Assembly (NCBI GenBank): GCA_022695795.1
Contig: MU404131.1
Coordinates: 62,001 to 126,000 of the forward strand
Reading direction: 5' to 3'
DNA: 64,000 nucleotides
Source: Biscogniauxia marginata
Taxonomy: Eukaryota > Ascomycota > Sordariomycetes > Xylariales > Xylariaceae
Below are positions 47,101 through 59,015 of this stretch, in pieces; the first letter of the stretch is position 1, and each line of letters opens with the position of its first letter. The notes below the pieces were generated by a model. It saw nothing but the letters and a program-made list of their open reading frames with translations, was not told where the DNA came from and searched no databases. The translations under genes were made by a program, and so were the position numbers.

Positions 47101-50100
47101 TCACTTGACCTCGATCCTCTCAATCACTTCCCCGCCTATCCTCGCGATCTCCGCTAACACAGCCTCCTTATTAACCTCGAATAGTTCCTCCCTTCCCCCC
47201 TCGCCATCCTCACCACTACTCGCGGGACGGAACGAACACGGCATATGCGCGGCGAAGCCGCGTCTATGCAACTGCGGATTCCACAGCGCCGCGATGACGC
47301 GGTCATCCTCACCGCCGTGGAAGAATAGCAGCGGGGCATCAAAGGCGGCCTCTAGGCGCTTCAGCAGGGCGCGAGACGGGTGTTCGACTAGGGGAGGGGC
47401 GTCCCCGGTGTCCCGTAGGAGGCTGAGCCCGAGATTCTTGAACTGTGAATGCTTTTTCGTCATCTTCGTCCCATCGTTACCGCGCTGTATGGCCTTGAGG
47501 ACCTTGGGCGCGAGGTGGATGAGGACGTCGTAGTCGCGCAGCGGGGAGTGGAAGAGCGTCCGGATGTCGAGGTCGACGCCCTTGTCCTTCACGAGCTTGC
47601 TGGCCGATCGCGCCAGGGTCGTCATTCGCGTGGTTACGACCTTGGGAGGGCCGTCCCGGGTGTACGCGACACCACTGGTCTCGTGGGACGTGGCAACGAA
47701 TAGGACCATACGGTTCATGTTGGGGTCGAGCTTTCTCCATGCGTCGAGTCGCGTGTTGATTTCGAGCCTCTGCGACGAAGATAGCGAGTTGGAAGAATCA
47801 ACAACCAATGGCTCGTCTCTCCAATCCCATCGAGAAAGTAATTGAAGGGTTCGAAGTAGCCCTGTTACTGCGCAAGTGGGCGTCGGCCACGGGAAAGGTG
47901 TCAGGAAAGCCTGTAGGACAAAGAGTTCGATGAGGGCGTCGTTGAAGTAATGGGAAAGCTTGTGGCTGTTAAACCATTGCTTGACCATTCGTATCGATGG
48001 TGATAATGCGGGAAATCTGCTACAGAATGTCGATATTGTTTGATTATGAAGTGGAAGAACTGCATATGTCAACTTGAAAGCGGCTAGCAAGTCGGCAGCC
48101 TCTGTGCGGATATGACGCTCCGCAGTTTTGTCTTTTGTAAGCCTGTCAAGGAGCGTCTCTTCTTGATCACTTGAGACTCGCAGCCGGAAAGTGACTCCAT
48201 TTTCATACACAACATCTAGAAACGCTAGGTTCTCCGTGTCGCGATCCGTACTTTCTAAGCCAATATGCGTCTTTATTTCATCTTTCGATTCCTCCAGTGA
48301 GCTACCGACCTATTACAATTTGTTAGTTAGCAACTTGATTATTTAAAAAACTTATAGGAAGGTAAAAATCCATAGATACTAACCTTCAGCAAGAGAGCGA
48401 TCTTTAATCGTTGTATGGCCGCGATATTGTCCGGCCACTTACCGGAAGCCTCAAAGGAAACACAAACTTCCATTGGTTTCGAGAGTTGCTTCGTGGAGTT
48501 GAAGTCAGGCGCATGTAGCGAGGCCTGCCGCAACTCGGGGGCAATAGGGTCAATCTTTCTGACATGAAGCGGTAGGTCTTCTAGATCGCGTATGTCGCGA
48601 TCAAACGTTTGAAAGGCTTTCCTCACTGAATCGAAAGCTGTGCTGTCCGTGGACAAGAGATCGATTCCCTTAGGAGGCTCTCTCCCGTAGAACTCGATGT
48701 TACCGTCGCTTACACCGAGTTGTAGTTTTAGTATATACCGGATGATAGCCTCGGAGATGCCAGAATAGCCTAGAGAAGCATATTCTGTCCAGTCTAGACT
48801 CTCTTTAATTTGGCCATCAGGGAATTGCCATAGATCAGCCTTTTCACCCCAGAATTCGCGAAACTTCGTCGCCTCTTTCTTCTGTTCGTATGCCGGTCCG
48901 AACTCACGCCCCTGAGCGGCTTTTACCGGGTCCACGATAACGCCAATAATAACATCGTCATTCCTTGCTTTCAACGGGGTTCCCGAGACAGGCCACGCAG
49001 TTGTCTTGGGGACTTCGATATGGATAAATTCCGCTCGCTCACCCAATGCCTTTTTTAAAATCCGGTAAACAGCATCGCAATAAGTAAACACATATCCCCT
49101 ACAATCTGTGACATCAATGCCCTCTTTTGACGCTGGGGTCTTGATCTTCAGGAGTAGATCATAAATCTGGAGAGGCTGGCTGGCCTTGACAATGAACAAC
49201 GAATCGAACTGATTTAGAGGATTGTCTTTTATCGCCGCGAGTGACCACTTGGCTTGCTCTGTCAGCGCGGCTGCAGACCATGATGTCATTTTGAAGAGAA
49301 TATTTATTCCTCGTGCAGCATCGTATAAAATAGGCCCAGATTGGCGGATTGTTTCTAGGTCTGCTACTTTTCCTCCGAGAACTACTGGTTTCTTGTGCAA
49401 GTTTACCGAAACGAGGTATTGCAAGGTTGCTTTGAACAACTGAGTGCTGTGAAGTGCAGGTGAAAGGACTATTTTTACGCTCGCAAGTTAGTATTCAATC
49501 GTTGGTAGCTATCTGCAGTTTCGGCATAGGTGGTAATGGAAAACAGGTTAAATAGTGATGATTCAGGAGTGTAACATTTGATGGGCGAAGAAAAGGGAAT
49601 CTGGGGATACTGACGTGCTTCCCCTTTTCGGCCACCACCCTGGAGGAGCAAGGCCATCAAAACTGCCCACTCGAAATGTCCAAAGCCACCTTCAGCGAGG
49701 TCGCCTCCGAAGCCCCTTTGCGAGAGCCATATGCGGCCGAGGGTACATGCATCCCGGAACGAACTACACGAGCTAGTGGCACGATGGAGAAGTTTTAAGT
49801 AAGCTGAAAAGGTGCTCTCAGCTTTTAGTGTAGTGTTGTAGAAAGGGGTTGGCGTCTTTGCCTGTTCGCTCTCCTCAGATTTTCCTTGGCGGATAGCATT
49901 GCTACTTGCCGAGAGCTTCGCGACAGGAAAGAATCCTTCGGGAGCATTAAGAATAAGCCGAATCCGGTAGCCTCCGGATAATTTATGATGTGAGTCTGCG
50001 TTACTTGAGCTATCGTCCTTGTTTGGCTTGTCCTTCGGTCGAGCGATAAGAACTGGTAATAGGGGATTTCCGTTCAAGAGGTCAAACGTGAAATCCACGG

Positions 50101-50735
50101 CAGAGGCGAACGATTTGCGCAAACCGGCAGCGACATAAGCTAGGTAGTACGCCCTCCTCTGGAAGTACCGGAAGTTGAGGTAGTCCTTCTCTTGAAATAG
50201 AGACGCCGGCATGACGATGATCATGTCAATCGTGAAATCGGTCTGGGATCTCGTCATGGTTTTTAGGAAGTAGCTTCCTACGACGTTGACCTGCGCCGGC
50301 TTTGCGAAAGACAGTTTCAGGGCGGAGTCCTTCTTGGGCTTCGGCTCGGGGTAGGGTATAGTAATTCGATTCGACTTCTCGAAGCTAGACGTCACGTTGC
50401 CAATCTGATGAGATGCGTTAGTTGACATGCTAGATATATTTATCTCATTGCGCGTCTATGAGCTAGCTATATGAGCTATTCCGACTTACAGGTAGCGGCG
50501 CATGTCCCTCGAGCGCTTCGACTGCATCCTTGAACTGCCGTAAAGTATCGTCAAGACCGGCGAAGGACTTGTTATAATCTAGTCTTTGGTTTCTCAACAG
50601 CTCTTCGGTTTCTAGGACGAATGCGCTTGCGCCGGAAGCTCCCATGCCAGAGACGGAGGGGGCTGAGGGATCTTCGAGGGGTGACACGCCATCCGTGTGC
50701 GACAGCTTCCGCCGCTTCGTGTTGTTCTCCTCCAT
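47101..50735 (-). CDS. UTP22: Utp22/Nrap, U3 snoRNP small-subunit processome protein
   Basis: Component of the small-subunit processome needed for early cleavage of pre-rRNA in the nucleolus; in yeast it forms the UTP-C module with Rrp7 and CK2. Minus-strand exons: 50490-50735, 49615-50404, 48384-49468, 47101-48309, giving 1109 residues (S. pombe about 1100). The N-terminus has a basic KRRK segment. The Nrap body is read across the junctions: NRITIPYPEPKPKKDSALKL, VNVVGSYFLKT, FTIDMIIVMPASLFQEKDYL, KKPVVLGGK, WFNSHKLSHYFNDALIELFV and LRDYDVLIHLAPKV. These are nucleotidyltransferase-like and helical modules, presumably catalytically inactive. The start is the first in-frame ATG; the upstream in-frame extension lacks one. 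Confidence 0.92.
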
Positions 50736-51344
50736 CTTCAGTTTTAGGTGTGTTGTCGCCGGATTGGTGAAGCTGTCGCCGAGCTCGAACGGAAAAAGTA
50801 TCCCACTTTCATAAATTTTTGGTTGTAACAACTAACTTTCCACAATCCTATCGATAAGATACTCGCATACATGCACTTATCGGGGGTTTAAATAATACCG
50901 CCACTTTCCGTCCCGACGAGAACAAGCAGCCGGTAGATTTCCCCACAAACTGCATGTGATTTGCAAAGCTTGGCAAACTCTCTCCAAATCTTGGGTCGGG
51001 GTCAATTTCATAGCCGACTGGAGCTCCCGTCCCTGACAGCAGACCCTTTAGTATCCTTAGATGCTTCCCGAACGCGGAGACCGAGCACTACAAATGGATC
51101 AATATTGACACGGCCGCTTAAGACTATTTTTCTTTCTTTTTGTTGATTTGAGAATCTCCTGATTACTTTGACTGTGTCATTTTCTGTAATTGGTCTTCAT
51201 TGCTGCTTTACGAAGTATAGTTACATCTTGTTCTGTTTACTTTGAATACCTGTTGTAAGACATCTCTCCGGGTTAGCTATACTTACAAGACTAGTATCCC
51301 TGCATAGCTACAGCTACAGCTACAGCTACACAACATACGTAGCC
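50736..51344. promoter_or_regulatory. Divergent promoter, UTP22 / SCOT
   Basis: On the Utp22 side, AAAAATTT (minus strand, 50813-50820) lies about 80 bases before the start and resembles the RRPE element of yeast ribosome-biogenesis genes; whether it works in this fungus is unknown. On the SCOT side, four AGCTAC units (51306-51329) end 15 bases before the ATG, within the probable leader. Confidence 0.4.
51306..51329 (+). repeat. AGCTAC hexamer repeat in SCOT leader
   Basis: Four perfect AGCTAC units immediately upstream of the SCOT start codon, probably within the 5' leader. Confidence 0.85.
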
Positions 51345-53021
51345 ATGCCTTCAACAGCGATGTGTATGCGGACCCTGAGAGCCTATTCTCGGAACGGTTC
51401 AAATGTAAGTAAAAGAGAGAATTGCTCAGATAGTGTCTTCGAATTAATCGCCTTTGCGACGATAGCATGCCAGAATACTTGCCAGGGCCTTTTCGGCCAC
51501 CTCCCGCCGTCCTGAGATCAATAAAGTCTATCCCTCCGCCACCGAAGCACTGAAAGACATGAAACCCGATTCAACTCTGTTATGTGGTGGATTTGGTCTT
51601 TGCGGTGTACCGGATACGCTAATTAATGAAGTCCTGAAGAAACCCGAGATCACAGGCATCACGGCCGTCTCGAACAACGCTGGCACAGATACCTCTGGCC
51701 TGGGTCAGCTGCTCAAGACTAAGCAGATAAAGAAGATGATTGCTAGCTACATTGGCGAGAATAAGACATTTGAGCAGATGTACCTGACTGGCCAGGTCGA
51801 ATTGGAGCTCACTCCTCAAGGTACTCTGGCCGAGCGCTGTGCTGCCGGCGGCAAGGGTATCCCGGCTTTCTACACCCCAGCGGCCTTTGGTACCGTTGTA
51901 CAAACTGGCGAGTTGCCCTTGAAGAACAAAAGCGACGGCACTCCAGATCAATTTTCGTACCCGAAGGATGTGAAGGTCTTCAATGGCAAGTCGTACCTCC
52001 TAGAACATAGCATAGCCGGAGACTACGCTTTCGTCAAGGCCTACAAGGCCGACAAGCTTGGAAACTGCCAGTTTCGCCTTGCGGCCCACAATTTCAACGG
52101 CGCAATGGGAAGGAATGCAAAAGTGACTATAGTCGAGGCGGAGCATATCGTTGAGCCTGGTGATATCCCTCCGGAGGCGGTTCATCTGCCAGGTATCTAC
52201 GTGAAGAGAGTTATCCAGAGCACAACTGAGAAGAACATCGAGAAGTACACATGGGCAAAAGATGATAACGATGCCGATGCGAAGAAGGTGTTGGGGTCGG
52301 GCGACACCGCCGCGAAGAGAGAGCGGATCGTTCGCAGAGCCGCCAAGGAATTCAATAATGGGATGTATGCTAACCTTGGAATTGGGATGCCTATGTTGGC
52401 TCCCGGGTTTGTTGGTCCCGAGGTCGAGGTTCAACTGCAATCCGAGAACGGTATTCTCGGTCTGGGCCCGTATCCAAGACAAGGCGAGGAAGACGCAGAC
52501 CTGATCAATGCTGGCAAGGAGACTGTGACCCTGCGACCAGGCGCTGCGGTCTTCGGCAGCGAAGAGAGCTTTGGCATGATCCGGAGTGGGCGTATCAACC
52601 TGACAATCCTGGGTGCGATGCAAGTCAGTGGCACTGGCGACCTGGCCAACTGGATGCTTCCGGGCAAGGTCAAGGGATTCGGAGGCGCTATGGACCTCGT
52701 CAGTAACCCCAGTGCTACTAAAGTCGTCGTCACGATGGAACACACAGACAAGAAGGGAAACCCAAAGATTGTCAAACAATGTGCCTTCCCGCTGACTGGT
52801 CGCGCGTGTGTCTCAAGAATCATAACAGAACTGGTAGGGTTTCACTACTCATTTAATTCTATATGTCTGGACTGACGTTACGTGTCCAGGGTGTCTTTGA
52901 TGTGGACTTTGCTCACGGTCTCACACTTATCGAAATCGCGGATGGCGTGACCGTGGATGAGATTAAGAGCAAGACCGAGGCTCCGTTCCGTGTTGCCGAG
53001 GACCTGAAGCCAATGCTGTGA
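51345..53021 (+). CDS. Succinyl-CoA:3-ketoacid CoA transferase, mitochondrial
   Basis: Transfers CoA from succinyl-CoA to acetoacetate (ketone-body use) or to related acids such as acetate. Exons: 51345-51404, 51466-52833, 52890-53021, giving 519 residues. The spliced N-terminus is a mitochondrial presequence, basic and Ser/Ala-rich without acids: [20 protein letters not shown] followed by [15 protein letters not shown]. Alpha-subunit motif: [16 protein letters not shown]. The catalytic glutamate is Glu347 in [13 protein letters not shown] of the beta part. [20 protein letters not shown] and the last-exon [14 protein letters not shown] complete the family pattern, so both halves are fused and intact. 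Acetate CoA-transferase activity is an alternative in fungi. Divergent from Utp22. Confidence 0.95.
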
Positions 53022-53543
53022 AGATAGGGGTAGTTTTCGTAGTTCACATACTATTGGGCGTTTTATTTGGCAACAGGAAAAACACGATGGTTAGGTCACT
53101 TTTTGAATGGACCTGAATGGCGATTTATGTATAGGTGGACTACACCCAGGAAAACTGTTGAAATATCATTCGAGATTTCATCCTTCAAACGCGTGACATC
53201 TTGCTTTGGATGTTCTCGAATACCCGATAAAGTGTTAATTCGATGATGTAACCCCGATTAAACGATTACTTTATGTAGTTTCGCGCCTTGATTCGTCCAT
53301 TAAAAGAATTATGCGCAAAGAGGACACTGGAAGCTCCTGGGTCTGTGGAGCTGTCTTCACACCGCATGCCAAACTTGCATCTTTACATGTATTGTTCTTA
53401 ATATCGACCTATTTTGCATCTCTCGATGGAACAAGTCCCTTTATCTCCATTTCCTCATTTTCGAGGCATGCAAATTCGGGACCACGCCTACTTAAGGTTT
53501 GGTTCATTCCAATAGTCTCATATAATCCACTTGGGTACCCGAG
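53022..53543. other. Intergenic region between SCOT and uncharacterised gene
   Basis: Short tandem-gene spacer with the SCOT 3' end and the presumed promoter of the next gene. Nothing distinctive seen. Confidence 0.5.
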
Positions 53544-55042
53544 ATGGCATCTGGGTTTACCAACAGCTATGACGAAAGCAGCGGGCAGGCCTTTCGACAA
53601 TGGATTGTAAAGAGACCAAATAATAATCGCGAGGGCGAATGGCACCGCCGGCATAGTAACTTGCCGGCTCAGAACAATCCAGGCAAAAGAGTAAAGGGGC
53701 CTCGTGCCCTTGTCGAGATGACCATCAAGGTCGTCGCGGAGAACTTCAGCTTTCTCGAGGCAGAGCATCTCAACCATTTACCTGCTCGCCTGGTTTATCG
53801 TATATGGGAATACATGGGAAAGACCCAGGAGTGAGCTTCATCTCTGGACGAGAAGTCCGATTCGATAAAACTAATCAACCATTGACTAGGTCTCTATCGT
53901 TCCAATCCTGGAAGCTCTGCACCAAGTACATCTTGAGCGATGATCCCACAACACAGACACTGCCTCTCAAACTATTTAAGTACGCAATTGCAATCGATCA
54001 ACCGTTTGAACCCCTCGTTCAATATATGTCACCCCTCATGTCTCCCTCCTTTGATTTTATTGTCCATCTTACTCTTACGGACTGCGCTTCGTTTAGCACT
54101 CACGAGATTCTGAGCTTACCTCAGCTCAATAACCTGGGTGTGCTTGAGATTATACAACCAGTTGACGAAGAACATGCGGTTATGTTTCCTCGAATCACAG
54201 ATTCCGTTATTAGAGAGTGGGCTTCCCAACCGAATCCATTTCCCGTATTGCGTGTCATGAAAATCTGGGGTGATGATTTTACGACAGTGAAATCTCTCCG
54301 CTATCTATCAAAATTCCCAGCACTCATACTATATGATGTTGCTGGTAGACGTGATGACTGGAAAGACCTGGATCAAACTTCAGGCTGGGATATCCAGAGG
54401 CCAACCTGGTCTAGCTCGCTATTTCGTACCTTACAGCACTACCTCAACTTTCTCGGCGCCGGCGCCACTTACGATGATTGGGTCGAAGATCAGCAATCTA
54501 TCGTTCGAAATTTGGTGGATATGGCTGGAAATAAGGACCAACCAGTGACGAAGTGTGGGCAAATTGACCAACAATCCAATCAACACATGGCCACGGAGGC
54601 CAAGCGATATTCAATAAACGACGCTACTTCCTTTGACCTCTGGGGTTTTATCCTATACTCACACATTGGGAAGGCAGCAAACGATCAGGATTTGTTAGCC
54701 CTAGGGTTAGATATGCCGGACCAGGCTTTCGTAGCTGGTAGGCTTACACTCCCACTTCGACCGTTTGTATCTTTGGTCCTCGGACTAAGTTCCCACACGT
54801 CGACACATAAACAATCAGGGCATAATTATAAACTGGATTGTAATTTTGAGAGGCAGTACACATTCATCCGTTCGAGTTATGGTTCAGGGGCTCCTGAGAA
54901 TCGGCCTCTACAGACTCCAAACATGGGCAACAACTCTAAGAGGAACCGTTTGTCGGCGACTTCTACTAACGGACGTCTGAAAAGACAGAAATGGGGGAAC
55001 GAACTCTTCTCGGAGATTCTTGGCGATTTTCACAAAACATAA
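53544..55042 (+). CDS. Uncharacterised fungal protein, possibly F-box-like leucine-rich
   Basis: Exons 53544-53830 and 53890-55042, 479 residues; the 59-nt intron has donor GTGAGC and a TTGACTAG acceptor. No named domain recognised. Visible parts: a basic N-terminus (KRVKGPRALVEMTIKVVAEN), a helical segment reminiscent of an F-box (LNHLPARLVYRIWEYM), then a run of sheet/helix steps (FDFIVHLTLTDCASFSTHEI, LPQLNNLGVLEII, FPVLRVMKIWGDDFTTVKSL, LSKFPALILYDVAG) that resemble degenerate leucine-rich repeats. The C-terminus is basic and disordered (SKRNRLSATSTNGRLKRQKW), suggesting nuclear location. I have the impression that Sordariomycetes carry similar proteins of unknown role. The F-box idea is inference from the hydrophobic pattern only. 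Confidence 0.72.
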
Positions 55043-56262
55043 AGGTGGTATGGATAGGGTCTATTCCAATAACAGAAGCCAACACTTTCGTGAATACTTC
55101 TGAATCGGATTTGGGCAATGCGAATATCACCTGGCTCGTCTGCAGAAGAAATATTTCATGGCTAGAACTAGAACCGATATACTTCTGTTAAAGGCGCGGA
55201 AAATTCTTCATTCATAACATGTGTCAAGTTGTGTTTGGAAAACGGCAGACTCGGTGGCTCACTCACTCACTTGGTATTGGTTGTAACTGACAACGCATAT
55301 TATCAGCCCGCTCAATACATTACACATATACATGCTTCATGGCAGAGAAACTGCGATTACTGTTTAGATTGAGCCACTTTTAGCGACTCTCATCTCACTT
55401 GGCTTGCCGGGCTGCCAAATGAGGCTGGTGGCTATTGTTTCAAGGGGCAGTCACTTCACTCAAAACTCAGTTGAGATTTTCACAAATAGATCGGCTCGAC
55501 GGTAAAAGTGCATGACTGGTAAGGAACATCAGATACTGGTAATTCACATACATTATATGGGAATTAATACTGAATAAATACCGCTTTAGCCATGCATTTG
55601 CTACGATATTGGAAAGACGGCGATGTGTTAACAAGGAGGTTATTTTTCTTTACCCTGAGGATAAATTTTGGGTTAGCCACTTTTCCATACATCGTTTCCG
55701 CTCCAGGAAATATCCGAACATTAATCTATTAAACCTGAACACATCATCTCAGAAACTCCATTTTGCGATATCTTAGCATATTTGAGGTAAAGGGCTTTTC
55801 GAGTGAACCTTAAGCCTCAGAGCCTATATTACTGTTTGGCGTCATCTACTTTCAATATTAAGACGCAGACCATATAGAGAGATGACATGGAGGATTAATA
55901 GACTGATATTTCAGAACTCATGTATGGCAATATCATAGGTCTACCGCCGAAAATCATTAGGTCATGGCTACTAAATGCCACTTTGAAGCTACAAACAATT
56001 CCAGATAGTTATCTCTGGGTCGGTCTAATCTAATTCTCTGTTTATAAGGTAGGTTGAGATTTTACGTCAGAAAGGTCGCCTCAAAGTCTCAGGGCTATGC
56101 TTTTTTGTCTAAGTTTTTAGATATCGGGATTTAAATAGATATAAAAGTATTCGAAATATCTTCGTGCTAGATGAGGCAAGAACCTCTCATTTTCTTTCTC
56201 AGTTCATTATCCACGAGCCCAATACAATAATATTTTTCTCTAGTACTGTTACATCCGCATTC
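55043..56262. other. 1.2 kb intergenic region, moderately AT-rich
   Basis: No reading frame of note. Composition is more AT-rich than left of 46 kb, without the extreme TA density of the RIP-like islands. The last 100 bases are open in frame with the next gene but lack an ATG. Confidence 0.5.
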
Positions 56263-57486
56263 ATGACGGGGTATCAGCACCTCCTCCCCTTATATCATTC
56301 TATCGGTTTATTCCTAAGCGCTTGTATAATCCTGTGCTCACTTTCGCAAATGGGAGACTACAACCTTTCGGAAGACTTTGACCGGCTCTGTCCCTTAGAA
56401 ATGCCGGGGATAGGCCCAGGTATAGTCAGCTACAGCCGCTGCAATACACCTGTACCGCTCGTACCTTCAAAACCGCTAACGAATGAATCCAACTATCTCG
56501 ACCTCCGTGGGGATAATCCCGCTGATCCCAGTGATAACGACTCTGTGGATACCAATGACCAAGACACTGGTTATGAAAGCGATTCTAGATCAGACACGAA
56601 CGACGTAGAGGACGGCAGTATTACCTCGGACACAAACTATACGGACGATGAGGGGAACGCAAAAAGAAGTACAGACAATAATTCGGAGAATAGGGACAGC
56701 GACTTGCACATTGGGAATGATACTAGTCAGAATGATGACGAGGCTCCCGTGCGAGTTCTCTGGAGTCTAGTCCAAGCCCCGGTACGCCGGAGACAGCTAA
56801 ACGATGGCAGGTGCGCTCGAACTACAGCTCTTCGAATCGCGGCGGATGCGATGTACGATCGATGCGCACCCGTGTTTGCCAATGGCGAAAATATAAACCG
56901 GAAACTAGCGGGGTTGGAGCCCTTTATCCTGCTCGCCATCCCGATGATGATGGTTCAAGATCTGGACCTCTGCGAGAGGGTGAAATACCAGCAGATCATT
57001 GCAGCTATTGAAAATCTCAGCTATGGCCTCGGAGCTATAAAATACGGCGAAGACAGGGTTTCTGATGCCTTGATGAGGTTCTTCCGGCGCACGCACCTGG
57101 ACGAGATGTTCTCTTACAGCTTCCCCCTCGAGTGGGAGGCTTTGAAGGCAGATTTGCATCTCCCGCGCGCGGACCTTCTACAGAAGAAAATGAAGTGCAT
57201 ATCACTACTAGGATCGCCGATCACGCTGAGGGAATACACGCCGGAGCGGCGGGTGCCGGATGACGACAGAGAAGCCCCTGAAGCAGCCTCTCCGCAAGTC
57301 ACCGGCAACGACCACGGGTTGAGTTTCGTGGAAGAAGCCGCCTCATCCCCTAACACCTGGCCGTGCCTTAAGAGACATGATCCTTTCGAAAGGTTGGACG
57401 GAAACCCAAAGAAATGCAAGTCTGTTGCTGGGTTGCTGTATCGAAGTGGTGATAGTCACATACATTGCAAGCCCAGTCTAATATAG
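56263..57486 (+). CDS. Uncharacterised acidic protein, orphan-like
   Basis: Single open frame of 407 codons from the ATG at 56263; a second ATG at 56350 (MGDYNLSEDFDRLCPLEMPG) is equally plausible. With the first start the protein opens with a hydrophobic stretch (SIGLFLSACIILCSL) that could act as a signal or anchor; with the second it is soluble. Residues about 90-190 are very acidic and Asn/Ser-rich (PADPSDNDSVDTNDQDTGYE), probably disordered. The second half looks folded: TTALRIAADAMYDRCAPVF, GLEPFILLAIPMMMVQDLDL, KYQQIIAAIENLSYGLGAI, ALMRFFRRTHLDEMFSYSF. Family unknown. It sits in the more AT-rich, gene-poor right third, suggesting an accessory or lineage-specific gene. Undetected introns are possible. 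Confidence 0.55.
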   Translation: MTGYQHLLPLYHSIGLFLSACIILCSLSQMGDYNLSEDFDRLCPLEMPGIGPGIVSYSRCNTPVPLVPSKPLTNESNYLDLRGDNPADPSDNDSVDTNDQDTGYESDSRSDTNDVEDGSITSDTNYTDDEGNAKRSTDNNSENRDSDLHIGNDTSQNDDEAPVRVLWSLVQAPVRRRQLNDGRCARTTALRIAADAMYDRCAPVFANGENINRKLAGLEPFILLAIPMMMVQDLDLCERVKYQQIIAAIENLSYGLGAIKYGEDRVSDALMRFFRRTHLDEMFSYSFPLEWEALKADLHLPRADLLQKKMKCISLLGSPITLREYTPERRVPDDDREAPEAASPQVTGNDHGLSFVEEAASSPNTWPCLKRHDPFERLDGNPKKCKSVAGLLYRSGDSHIHCKPSLI

Positions 57487-59015
57487 AACTAATAAACATG
57501 GCTAAAGATCATCTGGCCAGCCTAATGCTGAGCCGAGATAAGCGAGCTACGAGTTTCTTTGGCTACTTTTACTTTTACGTATCAATTATAACGCGGCAAT
57601 CTTTATTTTGTAAGGGTGTTTGAAGACAGGAAAACTCGAGGTTTCTTGTTCGGATATTATTTATAGACTGGACTGGCATTAGAGTAGGATTAATAAGATA
57701 CAGAGACGCGACTTTTTGATACATGTATAGTAAATTCAAATACAAAAAAACATCCCCCCTTACCACTTTATTGATCCCGTGCCCGTAGGTCTATTCCCTA
57801 CTACCTACCGCCCATACATTTTGATCTCTCTCTAGACTATACTGCATTATTGATATAGCACAAACTGAGTGAAGACGGGGTAACGCTAGGCGTGAGTTAG
57901 AACGAGGACAGCCCAGAGCACTTTGGCGATGGTTTTTGTAAGGTCTACAGTGAGCATCTTCATCAGCGGCCATAAAATGGCGTGAATGGAAACATTTCAG
58001 GCCAACCCTGATGCCCGTGAGTAAGTTGTGTGGCGAGAGATTTTATCTACATTGGGTATGGCAATGATAGAGCTGCGTTCTCACAAATGCCGATCTATTT
58101 TAGGTCGAGCCTTCATTTTATTTACAAACGATTGATAATGATAATAATCCACTGGGAATACTAAATATAGTTACGGATGCCAGCGCAACATAACGACGTG
58201 GATACTGCTCGGGTTGGAAAATTACCTATTCGGGAAAATAGGGGAGGGGGTTGGAGGTTCAGCATGGCTCTGCGAGGATTTTATAACGCCCAAACCTTGT
58301 TCCCTGACTGTGAATGCCGATAAAATCATGAATCATGTGCCTGAGTATACGGGATTTACATTCATGGGGTGTATGGAGTCTGAGCTGATTTGATGGGACA
58401 CCTAACTATGAGCTTGTATGATTCTAAAATATATACTTGTGTACGGGAGCTGAGGCAATATATCCATGAACCTCTGGCTATTTAAAAGCTCTCGACATAA
58501 ATTTGGGGAGCCCAAACGGTGCCTATAGATAGAAAACTACTGGAGTGTGTAAACTTCATGTGAAACCGGGTAACTAAGGGGGATTCAAACGGCCAAGGAA
58601 GCTTTGTATATTAACTTTGTGAACCTGTGTTGTTCTTATTTAACACGAGCCGCTGATTGGTTTTATTTGTACCCTGTAGTTCTGCTATGACTCCGAATTG
58701 TACACCCAAACCTTACACATGATATCCTCACAGGACAGATCGGAGCGAGTACATGTATACGATCAACCGCATTTAGCGTTTGACTGTAATCTATTCCGTA
58801 AAGCACTTGCATTCACATTGCCACTAAAAAGGAAAGTGAAAGTAGATGGCTCTCCATAACGAAGAAACTTTTATCCTTCTTCCTATAAGGGCTTACAAAC
58901 TGGGTTTGATGCTTCTCGTCCGGGGTGACTAATTAGGGAGGTAGGAAAAGGGGGCGGCAATATGCCTTACACCCCGAAAACCTTCCTCAAGCTTAACCAG
59001 AGAGAATATCCTAGA
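57487..59015. other. 1.5 kb intergenic region, no content recognised
   Basis: Convergent spacer, AT-rich, without notable repeats or frames. I see nothing I could name. Confidence 0.55.
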
